From an uncultured Polaribacter sp. (lineage in GTDB: Bacteria; Bacteroidota; Bacteroidia; Flavobacteriales; Flavobacteriaceae): a stretch of 64,000 nucleotides of DNA. Both the position numbers and the translations under genes were made by a program. The DNA is taken from contig NZ_CANMBY010000002.1 of the NCBI RefSeq assembly GCF_947496195.1, positions 1 to 64,000 on the forward strand, read 5' to 3'. Below are positions 19,077 through 28,929 of this stretch, piece after piece; the first letter of the stretch is position 1; each line of letters begins with the position of its first letter. Below the pieces are notes generated by a model that had not been told where the DNA came from, did no database searches, and saw nothing but the letters and a program-made list of their open reading frames with translations.

Positions 19077-20105
19077 ATGATTTTAAAGGGATTTACAGAG
19101 CTAAAAGCTTTTTTAACAACGCCTAAAAATATTGTAATTGTTGGCCATAGAAATCCTGATGGAGATGCTATGGGCTCTACACTTGCGCTTAAGTTTTATT
19201 TAGAAAAAAAAGGCCACAATTGCACAGTAGTTGTGCCAAATGAGTATCCAGACTTTTTGCATTGGTTGCCAGGATCGGATTCTACTTACAGGTTCGATTG
19301 GCAAAATAATCAATCGCAAAAAGCTATTCAAAATTCTGATATTATTTTCTTATTAGACTTTAATGCTTTACATAGAGTAGGTTCTGATATGCAAAAAACT
19401 TTAGAAAATTACAAGAATGATTTTGCTATGATAGATCATCATCAACAACCAGATGATGTAACCTATATGTATTCTGATACTACTATTTGTTCTACATGTC
19501 AAATGGTATATCAGTTTATAGAAATGAATAATGATTTAGAGTTAATAGATGCTGATATTGCCACTTGTTTATATACAGGAATAATGACAGATACAGGCTC
19601 TTTTCGATTTAGGTCAACCACAAGCGCTACTCATAGAATTATTGCTGATTTAATAGATAAAGGAGCAGAAAATGATAGAATTCATAACAATGTGTATGAT
19701 GCAAATTCATATAATAGATTACTTCTTTTAGGACAAGCTTTAAGTAATTTACAAATATTGCCATCTTATAAAACAGCTTATATTACTTTAACTTCAGAAG
19801 AAAAGAAAAGATTTGATTTTCAAAAAGGAGACACAGAAGGTGTTGTAAATTATGCACTATCTTTAAAAGGAATTATTTTTGCTGCTATTTTTATAGAAGA
19901 TTCAGATCAAGAAATTATTAAAATTTCTTTTCGTTCTAAAGGTAAATTTTCTGTAAATCAGTTTGCAAGAAATCATTTTAGTGGGGGAGGTCATGATAAT
20001 GCTGCAGGAGGTAAATCTGACTTAGATATGGCAAAAACAGTAACTAAATTTACTAGCCTATTACCTCAATATAAATCAGAATTAGAATCATCTTATGAAG
20101 AATAG
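19077..20105 (+). CDS. DHH-family phosphoesterase (NrnA-like)
   Basis: A 342-aa DHH/DHHA1 protein of the NrnA type, which degrades short oligoribonucleotides (nanoRNA) and dephosphorylates pAp. Metal-binding motifs are VGHRNPDGDAMGS, FLLDFNA, MIDHHQQPD (the DHH signature) and GIMTDTGSF; the C-terminal DHHA1 domain ends with FSGGGHDNAAGG. A TATATTCG near-match to the -7 box (19063-19070) precedes it. Its end overlaps gldI by 11 bases, making it the first gene of the isomerase operon. Confidence 0.9.
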   Translation: MILKGFTELKAFLTTPKNIVIVGHRNPDGDAMGSTLALKFYLEKKGHNCTVVVPNEYPDFLHWLPGSDSTYRFDWQNNQSQKAIQNSDIIFLLDFNALHRVGSDMQKTLENYKNDFAMIDHHQQPDDVTYMYSDTTICSTCQMVYQFIEMNNDLELIDADIATCLYTGIMTDTGSFRFRSTTSATHRIIADLIDKGAENDRIHNNVYDANSYNRLLLLGQALSNLQILPSYKTAYITLTSEEKKRFDFQKGDTEGVVNYALSLKGIIFAAIFIEDSDQEIIKISFRSKGKFSVNQFARNHFSGGGHDNAAGGKSDLDMAKTVTKFTSLLPQYKSELESSYEE

Positions 20106-20628
20106 TTGTTTGCTTTTAAGTTTAGTTTTTTTTATAGGTTGTGCTAAGGTTCAGCCAAGAAGACCTATAAATCCAAAACCTTCTACAACTATTTTTGAGA
20201 GCAATACAGCACAAGAGCTTAAAAAGTTAAATCAAATTGAAGAACAAAAGATTTTAGATTTAATAAAAAATGATTCTACCAAAACTTATATCCAATCTTC
20301 AAATGGATTTTGGTATACATATGAAAATAAGATTGCAGAAAATTTACCAACCCCAAATAGTGGAGATGAAGTTGAGTTTTCTTATGATATTAAAGATTTA
20401 GAGGGCATTAATATTTATTCCAAAGACGAATTAGGTGTAAAAAACTACATTGTAGATAAAGAAGACTTTATAACTGGTTTACAAAAAGGAATAAAGTTGA
20501 TGAAAGTAGGAGAAACTATTACCTTTGTAATTCCATCATACAGTGCTTTTGGGATATCTGGAGATGGAAATAAAATAGGAATAAATCAATCAATAAAAAG
20601 TACAGTAACATTAATAAATATAAAATAA
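20095..20628 (+). CDS. gldI: gliding motility-associated peptidyl-prolyl isomerase lipoprotein GldI
   Basis: A 177-aa FKBP-type prolyl isomerase anchored by a lipid (lipobox LVFFIGC, Cys16). In Flavobacterium, GldI is needed for gliding and is thought to help fold exported gliding/T9SS proteins. The FKBP domain covers about 85-177 (GDEVEFSYDIKDLEG, FITGLQKGIKLMKVGE, VIPSYSAFG). The acidic GDGNKIGINQSIKST end is family-like. The gene sits between the DHH gene and a second FKBP lipoprotein gene with a gap of only 7 bases. Confidence 0.85.
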   Translation: MKNSCLLLSLVFFIGCAKVQPRRPINPKPSTTIFESNTAQELKKLNQIEEQKILDLIKNDSTKTYIQSSNGFWYTYENKIAENLPTPNSGDEVEFSYDIKDLEGINIYSKDELGVKNYIVDKEDFITGLQKGIKLMKVGETITFVIPSYSAFGISGDGNKIGINQSIKSTVTLINIK

Positions 20629-20635
20629 ATTTAAA

Positions 20636-21343
20636 ATGAGAATATTAAAAAGTTTAGTAGTAGCAATTTTAATTAGTACTGCGTTTTCATGTGCAAATCA
20701 AAAAGCAGATGTAAAGGTTTTAGAAACAGAAATAGATTCTGCTAGTTATGCTTTAGGAATGGATATGGCTATCAAAGTAAAACAAAACTTTAAAGAAGCT
20801 AATACAGATATGTTTCTACAAGGGTATAGAAACACAATGGATTCTACTAACATGTTAATTGACCAAAAAGATTTAGGAATGTTTTTAAGAACTTTTTTCC
20901 AAAAGCAACAAATGGAAAAGCAAAAAGAAATGGCAGCTAAAAATTTTAGCGAAAATAAAAAAGCAGGAGAGAAGTTTTTAGCAGAAAATAAAACTAAAGA
21001 TGGTGTAATAACTACTGAGAGTGGATTGCAATATATTGTTTTAAAAGAAGGGACAGGTAGAAAACCACAACCTACAGATACTATTAAAATAAATTATCAT
21101 GGTACTACTATTAATGGAGACGTTTTTGATAGTACTATTAGAAGAAATAAGCCTTATGTTTCTAAAGCAAATGTATTTGTACCAGGTTTTAATGAAGCTT
21201 TATTAAATATTAAAGTTGGTGGAAAACACAAAGTTTTTATTCCTCAAGAATTAGCTTATGGTTTTCAACAAAGGGGTCAATTAATTAAGCCTTATTCTCC
21301 TTTAGTTTTTGAAATTGAGTTATTAGAAATTACAAACGACTAG
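20636..21343 (+). CDS. FKBP-type peptidyl-prolyl isomerase lipoprotein
   Basis: A 235-aa Mip/FkpA-like periplasmic isomerase. It has a lipoprotein signal (TAFSC, Cys19), an N-terminal helical dimerisation domain at about 30-120 (IDSASYALGMDMAIKVK) and an FKBP domain at about 125-233 (GLQYIVLKEGTG, IKINYHGTTINGDVFDST, VPGFNEALLNIKVGGKHKVFIP, YGF). It catalyses cis-trans isomerisation of X-Pro bonds during folding of envelope proteins. Its stop is directly followed by the ATG of the next isomerase gene. Confidence 0.9.
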   Translation: MRILKSLVVAILISTAFSCANQKADVKVLETEIDSASYALGMDMAIKVKQNFKEANTDMFLQGYRNTMDSTNMLIDQKDLGMFLRTFFQKQQMEKQKEMAAKNFSENKKAGEKFLAENKTKDGVITTESGLQYIVLKEGTGRKPQPTDTIKINYHGTTINGDVFDSTIRRNKPYVSKANVFVPGFNEALLNIKVGGKHKVFIPQELAYGFQQRGQLIKPYSPLVFEIELLEITND

Positions 21344-22501
21344 ATGAAGAAATTAGTTTATTTTTTAGTTTTTGCATTTTTTTTAATTAGTTGTACTCCA
21401 GAGAAATATAAAAATTTACCTGAAGGTTTATATGCTGAAATACAAACAAAAAAAGGAGATATTCTTTTAGAATTGTATTATAAAGATGTGCCAATGACAG
21501 TAGCTAGTTTTGTTTCTTTAGCTCAGGGAACAAGTTCTAGAGTAACAGATTCTCTAAAAGGAAAAAATTATTTCGATGGCTTAACTTTTCATAGAGTTGT
21601 AGATAATTTTATAATTCAAGGAGGAGATCCTTTAGCTAATGGTAGAGGAGGACCAGGTTATCTTTTTGGAGACGAATTTCCAAAAGATGAAAATGGCAAT
21701 TTACTTTATGCACATGATGATGCTGGAGTATTATCAATGGCCAATCCTGGACCAGATGCAAATGGAAGTCAGTTTTTTATTACTCACAGAGATATCCCTC
21801 ATTTAGATGGTAAACATTCTGTTTTTGGTAAAACAATTATTAATTCTAATCAATTAAAAGAATTAAAAAAATCTTTTAAAGATTCTACTAAACTAATAAA
21901 AGCAATAGATTCATTAAGAATGGTTAATGTAAATGCCATAAAACAGAAAGATACTATTGAAGCTATTAAAATTATTAGAATTGGTAGTGATGCAAATGAT
22001 TATGATGCAGAAGAAGTTTTTAATGCAGAAATAATAAAATTTAATGCATCTACTGAAGAAAGAAAGAAAAATGAAATTAAAGCTGAAGAGGCTAGATATT
22101 CTAAATACTTAGAAGATAAGGCTGCATTTCTAAAGAAGATGGATGAGCCTAAAGCTACAAAGTCTGATTCTGGTTTACGTTTCTTAATTCTAAAAGAAAA
22201 TGCAAAAGGTAAAAAAGTGCCAAGTAATAAGCCAATAAAAGCACACTTTACTTTATATACAGCAGATGGTAAAAAAATACAATCCACAGAAGATAGTGGT
22301 CAGCCATTTGTTTTTCAGATAGATGATGAAAAAAGACCTATGATTACAGGTTTTAAAGAAGGTGCAGCTATGATGAGAGAAGGTGAAAAAGCAAGATTGT
22401 TTATACCTTATTATATTGGATTTGGAGAAGCTAAATACGGACCTTTTCCTGCAAAATCTGATTTAGTTTTTGATATTGAAATTTTAGAAATAGGTAAATA
22501 A
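21344..22501 (+). CDS. cyclophilin-FKBP fusion peptidyl-prolyl isomerase lipoprotein
   Basis: A 385-aa lipoprotein (lipobox FFLISC, Cys17) joining two unrelated isomerase folds. Residues about 25-195 are a cyclophilin: YYKDVPMTVASFVSLAQG, FHRVVDNFIIQGGDP, FGDEF, LSMANPGPDANGSQFFIT and HLDGKHSVFGK. After a charged helical linker (about 200-275) comes an FKBP domain (about 275-385: GLRFLILKENAKG, VTGFKEG-like ITGFKEGAAMMREGEKARLFIP, AKYGPFP). It is immediately downstream of the FKBP lipoprotein gene, so three isomerases are made from one transcript. Confidence 0.9.
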   Translation: MKKLVYFLVFAFFLISCTPEKYKNLPEGLYAEIQTKKGDILLELYYKDVPMTVASFVSLAQGTSSRVTDSLKGKNYFDGLTFHRVVDNFIIQGGDPLANGRGGPGYLFGDEFPKDENGNLLYAHDDAGVLSMANPGPDANGSQFFITHRDIPHLDGKHSVFGKTIINSNQLKELKKSFKDSTKLIKAIDSLRMVNVNAIKQKDTIEAIKIIRIGSDANDYDAEEVFNAEIIKFNASTEERKKNEIKAEEARYSKYLEDKAAFLKKMDEPKATKSDSGLRFLILKENAKGKKVPSNKPIKAHFTLYTADGKKIQSTEDSGQPFVFQIDDEKRPMITGFKEGAAMMREGEKARLFIPYYIGFGEAKYGPFPAKSDLVFDIEILEIGK

Positions 22502-22502
22502 T

Positions 22503-23066
22503 TTGTTTGAATCTATAATACAAAAAGACAAAGAGTTACTTATTTTTCTAAATAATTTAGGAAGTGAACAATGGGACCCATTTTGGTTGTTTATAACAAA
22601 CCAATTGTACTGGGCTCCATTGTTCATTTTAATTTTTTATTTGGTAATTAAATCCTTTGGTTGGAAACGTGGAGGATTTATGATATTATCAATGATTGTT
22701 TTAGTTGCCTTTTCAGACCAATTTACAAACCTCATCAAGAACTCTGTAGAACGTTTAAGACCTAATAATGATCCAGAAATCATGGATTCATTAAGAACCT
22801 TAATAAATCCTCAGAGTTATAGTTTTATGTCTGGTCATGCTACAACATCAACTTTTTTTACAGTTTATGTAATTTTACTTTTAAAAGAAAAGTTTAAAAA
22901 ATACATTTATTTGATGTTGATTTTTCCAATACTTTTTTCTTATTCTAGATTGTACTTAGGAGTACATTTTCCAATTGATATTTTTGTAGGAATTTCCATA
23001 GGAACTCTATTTGGAAACCTATATTTTATGCTATATAAAAAGCTTGATAAAAAGTCGCTTGCTTAA
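22503..23066 (+). CDS. PAP2-family membrane phosphatase
   Basis: A 187-aa polytopic phosphatase with the full acid-phosphatase triad: KNSVERLRP (K-x6-RP), SFMSGHA (SGH) and SRLYLGVHFPID (SR-x5-H-x3-D). Family members dephosphorylate undecaprenyl pyrophosphate, phosphatidate or lipid A. The start is a TTG at 22503, one base past the preceding stop; no ATG lies upstream in frame, and MFESIIQKDKELLIFLNN fits the family N terminus. Last gene of the 19077-23066 operon; it abuts the convergent sulfatase-fold gene. Confidence 0.85.
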   Translation: MFESIIQKDKELLIFLNNLGSEQWDPFWLFITNQLYWAPLFILIFYLVIKSFGWKRGGFMILSMIVLVAFSDQFTNLIKNSVERLRPNNDPEIMDSLRTLINPQSYSFMSGHATTSTFFTVYVILLLKEKFKKYIYLMLIFPILFSYSRLYLGVHFPIDIFVGISIGTLFGNLYFMLYKKLDKKSLA

Positions 23067-25067
23067 TTATTTTTTATTGTTGAAATATAAGTATTTAGTT
23101 GAGTGATAATAGGCTTTTAACAGACTATCCATTTTCATTTTTTCTTCTGGCAATAGTTTGCTAATATCCTCTAGTTTATCGCTTTTTAAATTATATAAAC
23201 CTGTGGTGTTGGTTACGTTTGTTTTAGAGTAGTATAAACTATCTTTTAGTAGACCAACTGTAGGTTCGCCTTGCATACGCAAGTACACAAAAGAGGTTGG
23301 ATTTTTATAATGAATAGAGTCTAATAAATCTCTTCCTAAAGTGTAATTGGTGTAATTCATTTTTAATAAACTCATAACTGTAGGAAACATGTCTATTAAC
23401 TTTCCATTATAATTAACTTCTTTGTTTTCAATGAATTTAGGAGCATGTATAAAAAAAGGAACGTGTTGTAAATTAATGTTTAAATCATGTTCATTTGTAT
23501 AATTACTACTTCTATTCATCATAGTATTATGATCTCCAAAAAAGACAAAAACTGTATTGTCATAATAACCAGATGTTTTAGCTCTATCTAAAAATTTACC
23601 AACATTAAAATCTAAGTAACGTAATGCATTTAATTGTGCAACAGATTTAAAACCAGATTTTTCTAACAAATCTTTAGAAATTTCTGTTTCTTGAATAGGA
23701 GTGAAGCTTTCTTTTTTATCAGGCACTGTAAATGGCATATGATTAGAAGCTGTTTGAATGTAAGCTACAAAAGGTTTGTTTTTTTGATGAAGTCTTTTAA
23801 GCTCTTTATCAGATTCTTTAAATAATTCGTAATCATCTATTCCCCAAACATCAGCTCTGTTTTCTGTATCATAACTTCCTTCTTCAAATATTTTTAATCC
23901 TTTTATATTGGCTTGAAAAATACCTCTAATATTAGCCCAGTTTGCACTTCCTCCTAAAAAATAAAGTTTTTCATAGCCATTAAACTGATCAAATAAAATA
24001 CGTTGATCTATAATCATTGGATTTCTAGAAGCTGTATTAACGTCATCTATATCTGGTAATCCTGTAACACTTGCAAACACACTTGCTGCTGTTCCAGATT
24101 TATGAACAAAAAAGTTAGAAAAATGTAAACTATTTGGAATTATTGAATCCATTTTTGGAGTAGATTTTATAGGGTTTCCATAAAAACTCATAGGCTTTAC
24201 ACCAACGGATTCTAACATTACAAAAACAACATTTGGTTTTTGTTTAAGCTTTACACTATCATTAAAAAATACTTTTCTTTCAAATGAAATGCTATCTTTT
24301 GGTAAGTTTAAATCTTCAGCAATAACAGGATAGTATTTTTTAAATTCTTCCATATTTACTGACTCTGTTCTAAAAGCGAAAGAATCAAAGAAATAGAGCA
24401 CAGGGTTTAATGCAAACTGATTCACCTTGTTATTTTTAGAAAAGAAAGCCTCACTCCACCTTAATGGATAGTGAGTAAAACTATTGTAAATACTAAAAGC
24501 AAATAGTAAAAAAGTAACTATAAAATAAACCGCTTTTATTTTATTTGAAATATGATTTATTTGGTTAGAATGAGATTTATAAATAAAATTAGCCAGTTTT
24601 CTAACTATTAATATTAAGAAAAGTAAACCAATTAATCCTTTTACAATAGGATAACTTTCCCATAAAACTTGCGTAGAAATTTTTAAATCTTCTAAAAAAC
24701 GTAAAGAAGCAGCATCTAACCTTACAGATAAGTAGCTGTAATAACCAAAATCAAATAAATAAAATAAGGTTAAAACAAGATAAACTAAGGGTAAATATAA
24801 AAGCGTAATTTTTTGATATACAGCTCTTTTAAAGAATTTATAATTTGTAATTAAAACCAATAATACTAAAGGAAACATTACTAGTGATGCAAGCTTAATA
24901 TCAAATCGTAAGCCTAGTAAAAAAGAGGTTTGTATTTCTTTTGATGTTGCAGTTTCTAACTCTGCAAATAAATAAAAAAACAGTATTCTAAAAATAAAAT
25001 TGAATAAGATTAATACTATAAAATTTGTGAATAGAAATTTTATGTAATTAGGTATTTTTGAAAACAT
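23067..25067 (-). CDS. LTA synthase-like sulfatase-fold membrane protein
   Basis: A 666-aa protein with about five transmembrane helices in the first 200 residues, then an exported alkaline-phosphatase-superfamily domain like LtaS and the OpgB/MdoB phosphoglycerol transferases. Catalytic features are VFVMLESVG (metal Glu286), HKSGTAASVFASVTG (nucleophile Thr326) and FVFFGDHNTMM (Asp512/His513). A Gram-negative flavobacterium has no lipoteichoic acid, so a glycerophosphate or phosphoethanolamine transfer to an envelope glycan or lipid is more plausible. It is 37 bases downstream of the redoxin-like lipoprotein gene. Confidence 0.85.
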   Translation of the reverse strand: MFSKIPNYIKFLFTNFIVLILFNFIFRILFFYLFAELETATSKEIQTSFLLGLRFDIKLASLVMFPLVLLVLITNYKFFKRAVYQKITLLYLPLVYLVLTLFYLFDFGYYSYLSVRLDAASLRFLEDLKISTQVLWESYPIVKGLIGLLFLILIVRKLANFIYKSHSNQINHISNKIKAVYFIVTFLLFAFSIYNSFTHYPLRWSEAFFSKNNKVNQFALNPVLYFFDSFAFRTESVNMEEFKKYYPVIAEDLNLPKDSISFERKVFFNDSVKLKQKPNVVFVMLESVGVKPMSFYGNPIKSTPKMDSIIPNSLHFSNFFVHKSGTAASVFASVTGLPDIDDVNTASRNPMIIDQRILFDQFNGYEKLYFLGGSANWANIRGIFQANIKGLKIFEEGSYDTENRADVWGIDDYELFKESDKELKRLHQKNKPFVAYIQTASNHMPFTVPDKKESFTPIQETEISKDLLEKSGFKSVAQLNALRYLDFNVGKFLDRAKTSGYYDNTVFVFFGDHNTMMNRSSNYTNEHDLNINLQHVPFFIHAPKFIENKEVNYNGKLIDMFPTVMSLLKMNYTNYTLGRDLLDSIHYKNPTSFVYLRMQGEPTVGLLKDSLYYSKTNVTNTTGLYNLKSDKLEDISKLLPEEKMKMDSLLKAYYHSTKYLYFNNKK

Positions 25068-25104
25068 ATTTAATTTTTATATACTGTTTTAAAGTTTAAA
25101 TACT

Positions 25105-26325
25105 TTATTCAATTTCAGAGACTAATTTATTAACAGTCTTATTAAAATCTTTTTTAAAATTATTGAATTTTTTTCCTGTTGCAGGTCCATTAAAACTTGG
25201 GTATATCTTTCTTACCTTTTTGTTTTTGTCAATTATTAATAAAGTAGGATATGCATTAAACTTATTTAACATTGGGAATTTCTCTAAAACAGCCTTTTTA
25301 CTTCCTCCTCTTCCAAATTGCGCTAATAAAACAGGATAAGGAATTTCAACCTCTTCTATTAATCTACTAATATTATTTACAGATGTTTCTCTAGATTTAG
25401 CAATTTCGATATCTAATGAGACTACTTTAATTTTGTCATTTGGATTTTCTTTCAAATAATTTACTAAAAATTTAGTTTCATCTAAAGAATTTGGGCACCA
25501 AGAACCCATTATTTGAGCTATAACAACTTTATTATTAAATTCTGCATCAGTACTTTCTACTAATCTTCCTTTGTGATCTGGAAATGAAAAATAAAACTCA
25601 TTATAATCCTCTTTAATGAAAGTGATATTTTCATCTATTTCTAGTTCATAATCATTATTTAGTTTAGCTTCAAAAGGTTCTTTCCAGTGATTTCCAGAAT
25701 AAAACATTCCGTTTAAAGTCGAATCAGTAGCTTTAGCTTTAAATAAAAACACATGAATACCATCATAAACAGATAACTTTAAAGAATCTCCATCAACTAC
25801 ACCTTCTAAATAACGATAATCTCCTGTTTTTGTAATAAAAGTACCAGTTGCTATTTTTCCTTCTTGTTTAAATATTCCACTGGCTAAATATTTATTTTTA
25901 TCATTTTGTTTACTAAAAACTGTTTCCCATTTTCCTTTAATATTTACAGTTGGATTATTTTTTGTATCAAATCTTTCAGCTGAGTTTATTGTTGTAAATG
26001 GTACAATTCTGTTAAAACTAGGATTTATAAAACTACCATTTTCAATTTTTTTATCAATAATTTTTGCTTTAATATATCCTTCAAAAACAGGTGTTTGCAT
26101 TCTTATAGAGTCATTCTTGTAACTAATATTCGTTACTTCAATAGTTTCTTCGCCATTTTTAATATGAATTAAAGTATCATTTATAACTTCAAACACAAAA
26201 GGGATATTCTGATTGTCTTTTGCTTTTAAAACTCCTCTAAATGTACCAGTTTCTATTTTTGATGCTACTTCTTTATTACAAGAGAAAATAAAAAATAAAG
26301 AAAAAAGTAATAAAAAATATCTCAT
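25105..26325 (-). CDS. redoxin (TlpA-like) lipoprotein with a single active-site cysteine
   Basis: A 406-aa lipoprotein (lipobox FIFSC, Cys16). Residues about 25-240 are repeated beta-rich segments (GTFRGVLKAKDNQNIPF, TGTFITKTGDYRYLEG); about 255-400 is a thioredoxin-like redoxin domain with AQIMGSWCPNSLDETKF, where the usual CxxC is reduced to CxxS. The DNA around it encodes no partner thiol protein. A CxxS site can bind mixed disulfides but not cycle as a classical reductase, so a chaperone or monothiol role is inferred. The -7 box TAAATTTG lies at 26355-26348 on the minus strand. Confidence 0.8.
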   Translation of the reverse strand: MRYFLLLFSLFFIFSCNKEVASKIETGTFRGVLKAKDNQNIPFVFEVINDTLIHIKNGEETIEVTNISYKNDSIRMQTPVFEGYIKAKIIDKKIENGSFINPSFNRIVPFTTINSAERFDTKNNPTVNIKGKWETVFSKQNDKNKYLASGIFKQEGKIATGTFITKTGDYRYLEGVVDGDSLKLSVYDGIHVFLFKAKATDSTLNGMFYSGNHWKEPFEAKLNNDYELEIDENITFIKEDYNEFYFSFPDHKGRLVESTDAEFNNKVVIAQIMGSWCPNSLDETKFLVNYLKENPNDKIKVVSLDIEIAKSRETSVNNISRLIEEVEIPYPVLLAQFGRGGSKKAVLEKFPMLNKFNAYPTLLIIDKNKKVRKIYPSFNGPATGKKFNNFKKDFNKTVNKLVSEIE

Positions 26326-26455
26326 ATAAAAATCTTTAAATTGAGCTCAAATTTACAATAAATAGTGGAATCTTTTTTTATGAATTAGTTATTAAATTAG
26401 TTTATAAAATCCTTTAAAATGGTTAATTTAGCCGCTGAAAATTTTAAAAAAGAAT

Positions 26456-28882
26456 ATGAAAATTTCTTACAACTGGTTACAACAATTTTTAAAAATAGAT
26501 TGGGAAGCTACCAAAACTGGAGAGCTATTAACAGATTTAGGTTTAGAAGTTGAAGGTATAGAAACTAAGGAATCTATAAAAGGGAGTTTAAAAGGTGTTG
26601 TTGTTGGTGAAGTGCTTACATGCATTCAACACCCAAATGCAGATAGATTAAAATTAACCACTGTAAATTTAGGAGATGAAAAACCTGTGCAAATTGTTTG
26701 TGGAGCTCCAAATGTAGCAGCTGGTCAAAAAGTGCCTGTAGCTACTGTTGGCACTATACTTTATGATGAAAAAGGAGAAGGTTTTAAAATTAAAAAAGGA
26801 AAAATTAGAGGAGAAGAAAGCCATGGAATGATTTGCGCTGAAGACGAACTAGGTTTAGGTAAAGGTCATGATGGAATTATGATTCTCGATAAAAAATTAA
26901 AACCTGGTACACCTGCTTCAGAGGTTTTTAATATAGAAACTGATTATGTTTTTGAAATTGGGTTAACTCCAAATAGATCTGATGCAATGAGCCATTATGG
27001 AGTTGCAAGAGATTTAAGAGCAGGATTAATTCAACAAGATGTAAAAAAGGAATTAATATCTCCTTCTGTAAGTGATTTTCATGTTGATGAAAGAACATTG
27101 CGTTTTGATGTAGAAGTAGAAGATAAGGATTTGGCTCCACGTTATTGTGGAATCACAATTACAGATGTTACTATTAAGGATTCTCCTGAATGGATACAAA
27201 ATCGATTAAAAGCTATTGGTATAACTCCAAAAAACAATGTTGTAGATATTACAAATTATGTTTTGCATGAATTAGGTCAGCCATTACATGCTTTTGATGC
27301 TCAGAAAGTTAAGGGGAATAAAATTAAAGTAAAGACTTTAAAAGAAGGGACTAAGTTTACAACATTAGATGAAGTTGAAAGGACGTTATCTTCAGAAGAT
27401 ATTATGATTTGTGACGCAGATTCTAATCCCCTTTGTATTGCAGGAGTTTTTGGAGGATTAAATTCTGGAGTTACAGAAAATACAACCTCAATTTTTTTAG
27501 AAAGTGCTTATTTTAATCCTGTTTCTGTTAGAAAAACTGCAAAACGTCATGGATTAAATACAGATGCATCATTTCGTTTTGAAAGAGGCATAGATATTAA
27601 TATGACTGAATATGCATTAAAAAGAGCAGCTTTGTTAATTGAAGAATATGCAGATGGTAAATTAGCTTCTGATGTTTCTGATTTTTACCCAGTTAAAATA
27701 GAAGATTTTCAAGTTTTCTTATCTTATGAAAATGCATATAGATTAATTGGTCAAGAAATACCAAAAGACACTATAAAAAATATTTTAGCTTCTCTAGAAA
27801 TTAAAATTAACAGCGAAACAGAAGGTGGTTTAGGGTTAACAATTCCATCTTACAGAACAGACGTTCAAAGAGAGGCTGATATTATAGAAGAAATTTTAAG
27901 AGTCTTTGGGTATAATAATATCGAGTTTTCAAATAAATTAAATACTTCTATAACATTTAATTCAGATACAAATACTAAAGTAGAAAACATTATTGCAAAT
28001 CATTTAAGTGCTTTAGGTTTTAATGAAACTATGGCAAATTCATTAACAAAATCTGATTATATAAACTTATCAGAAAACATAAAAGAAGATGCAAATGTAG
28101 TAATGTTAAACCCTTTAAGTAATGATTTAGGTGTAATGCGTCAATCATTATTATTCAGTGGTTTAGAGTCTATTTCATACAATATAAATAGAAAAAATAA
28201 TTCATTAAAATTTTATGAATTTGGTAAAACATATCATAAGTTTAATGACAAATATCAAGAAGATAAACACCTAACATTATTTGTTACTGGTAATAGAGCA
28301 AAAGAAAGTTGGAATAGTAATAATTCAATTTCTGATTTCTTCTATTTAAAAGGAATTATTACTACAGTTTTACAAAGAGTAGGTGTGAGTAAAATTAAAA
28401 CTTCACCATCAAAAAGTGATATTTTTTCAGAAGGAATTACATTGAGTTTAGGTAAAATTAAGCTAGTAGATTTTGGTGTTGTTAAACGTTCTATTCTAAA
28501 AGAATTTGGAATTAAACAAGAAGTTTTATTTGCAGATTTTAATTTAGAAAATCTTTATAATCTTTCAGGCAACAAAAAGATAAAAGTATCAGAATTACCC
28601 AAATTTCCTTCTGTAAAAAGAGATTTAGCTTTATTACTTGATCATAATATAGCTTTTAAAGAAGTTTACAACCTAGCTTTTCAATCTGAAAGAAACTTAT
28701 TAAAAGAGGTTGATTTGTTTGACGTTTATGAAGGTGATAATTTACCAGAAGGTAAAAAGTCTTATGCAATAAGTTTTCTATTGCAAGACGAAAACAAAAC
28801 ATTAGAAGACAAACAGATAGATAAAATTATGCAGAAGTTACAACAAACTTTTGAAAAGAATTTAGATGCTGTTTTAAGATAA
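26456..28882 (+). CDS. pheT: phenylalanine-tRNA ligase beta subunit
   Basis: The large subunit of the alpha2-beta2 PheRS, which charges tRNA-Phe. The 808 aa show a tRNA-binding EMAP-II-like domain (about 40-155, VVGEVLTCIQHPNADRL), the B3/B4 editing domain, the B5 domain, the catalytic-like core and the C-terminal anticodon-binding FDX-ACB domain (FPSVKRDLALLLD, GKKSYAISFLLQDE). The pheS partner is not in this window; separate pheS and pheT are normal in this group. Confidence 0.97.
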   Translation: MKISYNWLQQFLKIDWEATKTGELLTDLGLEVEGIETKESIKGSLKGVVVGEVLTCIQHPNADRLKLTTVNLGDEKPVQIVCGAPNVAAGQKVPVATVGTILYDEKGEGFKIKKGKIRGEESHGMICAEDELGLGKGHDGIMILDKKLKPGTPASEVFNIETDYVFEIGLTPNRSDAMSHYGVARDLRAGLIQQDVKKELISPSVSDFHVDERTLRFDVEVEDKDLAPRYCGITITDVTIKDSPEWIQNRLKAIGITPKNNVVDITNYVLHELGQPLHAFDAQKVKGNKIKVKTLKEGTKFTTLDEVERTLSSEDIMICDADSNPLCIAGVFGGLNSGVTENTTSIFLESAYFNPVSVRKTAKRHGLNTDASFRFERGIDINMTEYALKRAALLIEEYADGKLASDVSDFYPVKIEDFQVFLSYENAYRLIGQEIPKDTIKNILASLEIKINSETEGGLGLTIPSYRTDVQREADIIEEILRVFGYNNIEFSNKLNTSITFNSDTNTKVENIIANHLSALGFNETMANSLTKSDYINLSENIKEDANVVMLNPLSNDLGVMRQSLLFSGLESISYNINRKNNSLKFYEFGKTYHKFNDKYQEDKHLTLFVTGNRAKESWNSNNSISDFFYLKGIITTVLQRVGVSKIKTSPSKSDIFSEGITLSLGKIKLVDFGVVKRSILKEFGIKQEVLFADFNLENLYNLSGNKKIKVSELPKFPSVKRDLALLLDHNIAFKEVYNLAFQSERNLLKEVDLFDVYEGDNLPEGKKSYAISFLLQDENKTLEDKQIDKIMQKLQQTFEKNLDAVLR

Positions 28883-28887
28883 TTTAT

Positions 28888-28914
28888 AAGCTCCTTTTTT
28901 AAGGAGCTTTTTTT
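28888..28914 (+). terminator. pheT terminator
   Basis: A perfect 9-bp stem AAGCTCCTT/AAGGAGCTT with a T4 loop and a T run. The T run merges directly into the -7 box of pyrD (28914-28921). Confidence 0.85.
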
Positions 28915-28921
28915 ATATTTG
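28914..28921 (+). promoter_or_regulatory. pyrD -7 box
   Basis: TATATTTG, an exact -7 element, ends 8 bases before the pyrD ATG, so the mRNA should have almost no leader. No TTG is present at the -33 distance; that region is inside the pheT terminator stem. Confidence 0.55.
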
Positions 28922-28929
28922 CACTTAAT

